DNA from: Cypionkella sp.
GTDB taxonomy: Bacteria; Pseudomonadota; Alphaproteobacteria; Rhodobacterales; Rhodobacteraceae
Length of the DNA stretch: 5,289 nucleotides
NCBI GenBank assembly: GCA_018063485.1
Contig: JAGPBG010000186.1
Location: forward strand, 1 to 5,289
Direction of reading: 5' to 3'
The position numbers were made by a program, and so were the translations under genes. The notes beneath the pieces are model-generated. The model did no database searches. It worked only from the letters and a program-made list of their open reading frames with translations, and had not been told where the DNA came from. Within the stretch, counting starts at the first letter, position 1. Each line of letters opens with the position of its first letter. This document shows positions 5,148-5,289 of the stretch, piece by piece.

Positions 5148-5289
5148 TCAGGCGATTCGCCGTCTTTGCCCCAGAATCAACACGCCGCAGATCACAATGA
5201 TGGCGCTGCCGATCAGGGTGGCGGCATCGGGGCGCTCGTGAAACAGCACAACGCCGACGATCAGCGCAAACAGCAGCCTTGTGTAGCGA
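5148..5289 (-). CDS. DMT-superfamily (EamA-like) transporter, C-terminal fragment (5' end outside window)
   Basis: Only the last 46 residues are in the window: it begins RYTRLLFALIVGVVLFHERP, continues through a second hydrophobic helix, and ends LGQRRRIA before TGA. The pattern 'helix - short loop with a Glu and Pro (HERPD) - IGSAIIVICGVLIL helix - basic tail' is the standard ending of ten-helix drug/metabolite transporters with two EamA domains. It would be an inner-membrane exporter or permease. The substrate cannot be told from this piece; many family members are annotated only generally. The gene enters from beyond the right edge on the minus strand. The frame was read directly from the bases because it is too short to stand out as an open frame. 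Confidence 0.75.
   Translation of the reverse strand, partial: RYTRLLFALIVGVVLFHERPDAATLIGSAIIVICGVLILGQRRRIA

Overview
The window reads as ordinary chromosomal sequence from a GC-rich alphaproteobacterium, most likely a Rhodobacterales member (Roseobacter/Paracoccus relatives). That placement rests on memory, not on a search. The aminotransferase closely resembles the Paracoccus denitrificans aromatic aminotransferase as I recall it. The Hint-domain protein and the small glycine-rich protein are of types I associate with Rhodobacteraceae. I see no insertion sequence, phage gene, CRISPR array, tRNA or rRNA.

Layout: bases 1-610 (+) hold the C-terminal part of an Amt ammonium channel. A convergent gap of about 160 bases follows, carrying three hairpins. 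Then comes a minus-strand block, read from high to low coordinates: smpB (3839-3366), a 94-residue glycine-rich membrane-like protein (3224-2940), sseA (2813-1953) and tyrB (1947-772). sseA and tyrB are five bases apart and look translationally coupled. The gaps between smpB, the small gene and sseA are 126-141 bases, each with inverted repeats, so these are probably separate transcription units. A two-helix potassium-channel-type protein (3889-4338, +) diverges from smpB across only 49 bases. It converges on a short Hint-domain protein (4931-4335, -), and the two stop codons overlap inside one CTAG. After a gap of about 216 bases, the window ends in the C-terminus of a DMT/EamA transporter (minus strand, cut by the window edge).

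How the genes may work together: the clearest functional unit is sseA-tyrB. An aminotransferase of the aspartate/aromatic group can in principle convert cysteine to 3-mercaptopyruvate, which SseA uses as sulfur donor. The pair could therefore be a cysteine-to-sulfane-sulfur route, with amino nitrogen moved to glutamate; the nearby ammonium channel fits a nitrogen theme only loosely. SmpB is the tmRNA partner in ribosome rescue; no ssrA gene is visible here. No complete new system can be demonstrated. The items most worth a second look are the Hint protein that lacks the usual nucleophilic cysteine, the glycine-rich small protein with its structured leader, and the sseA-tyrB pair.
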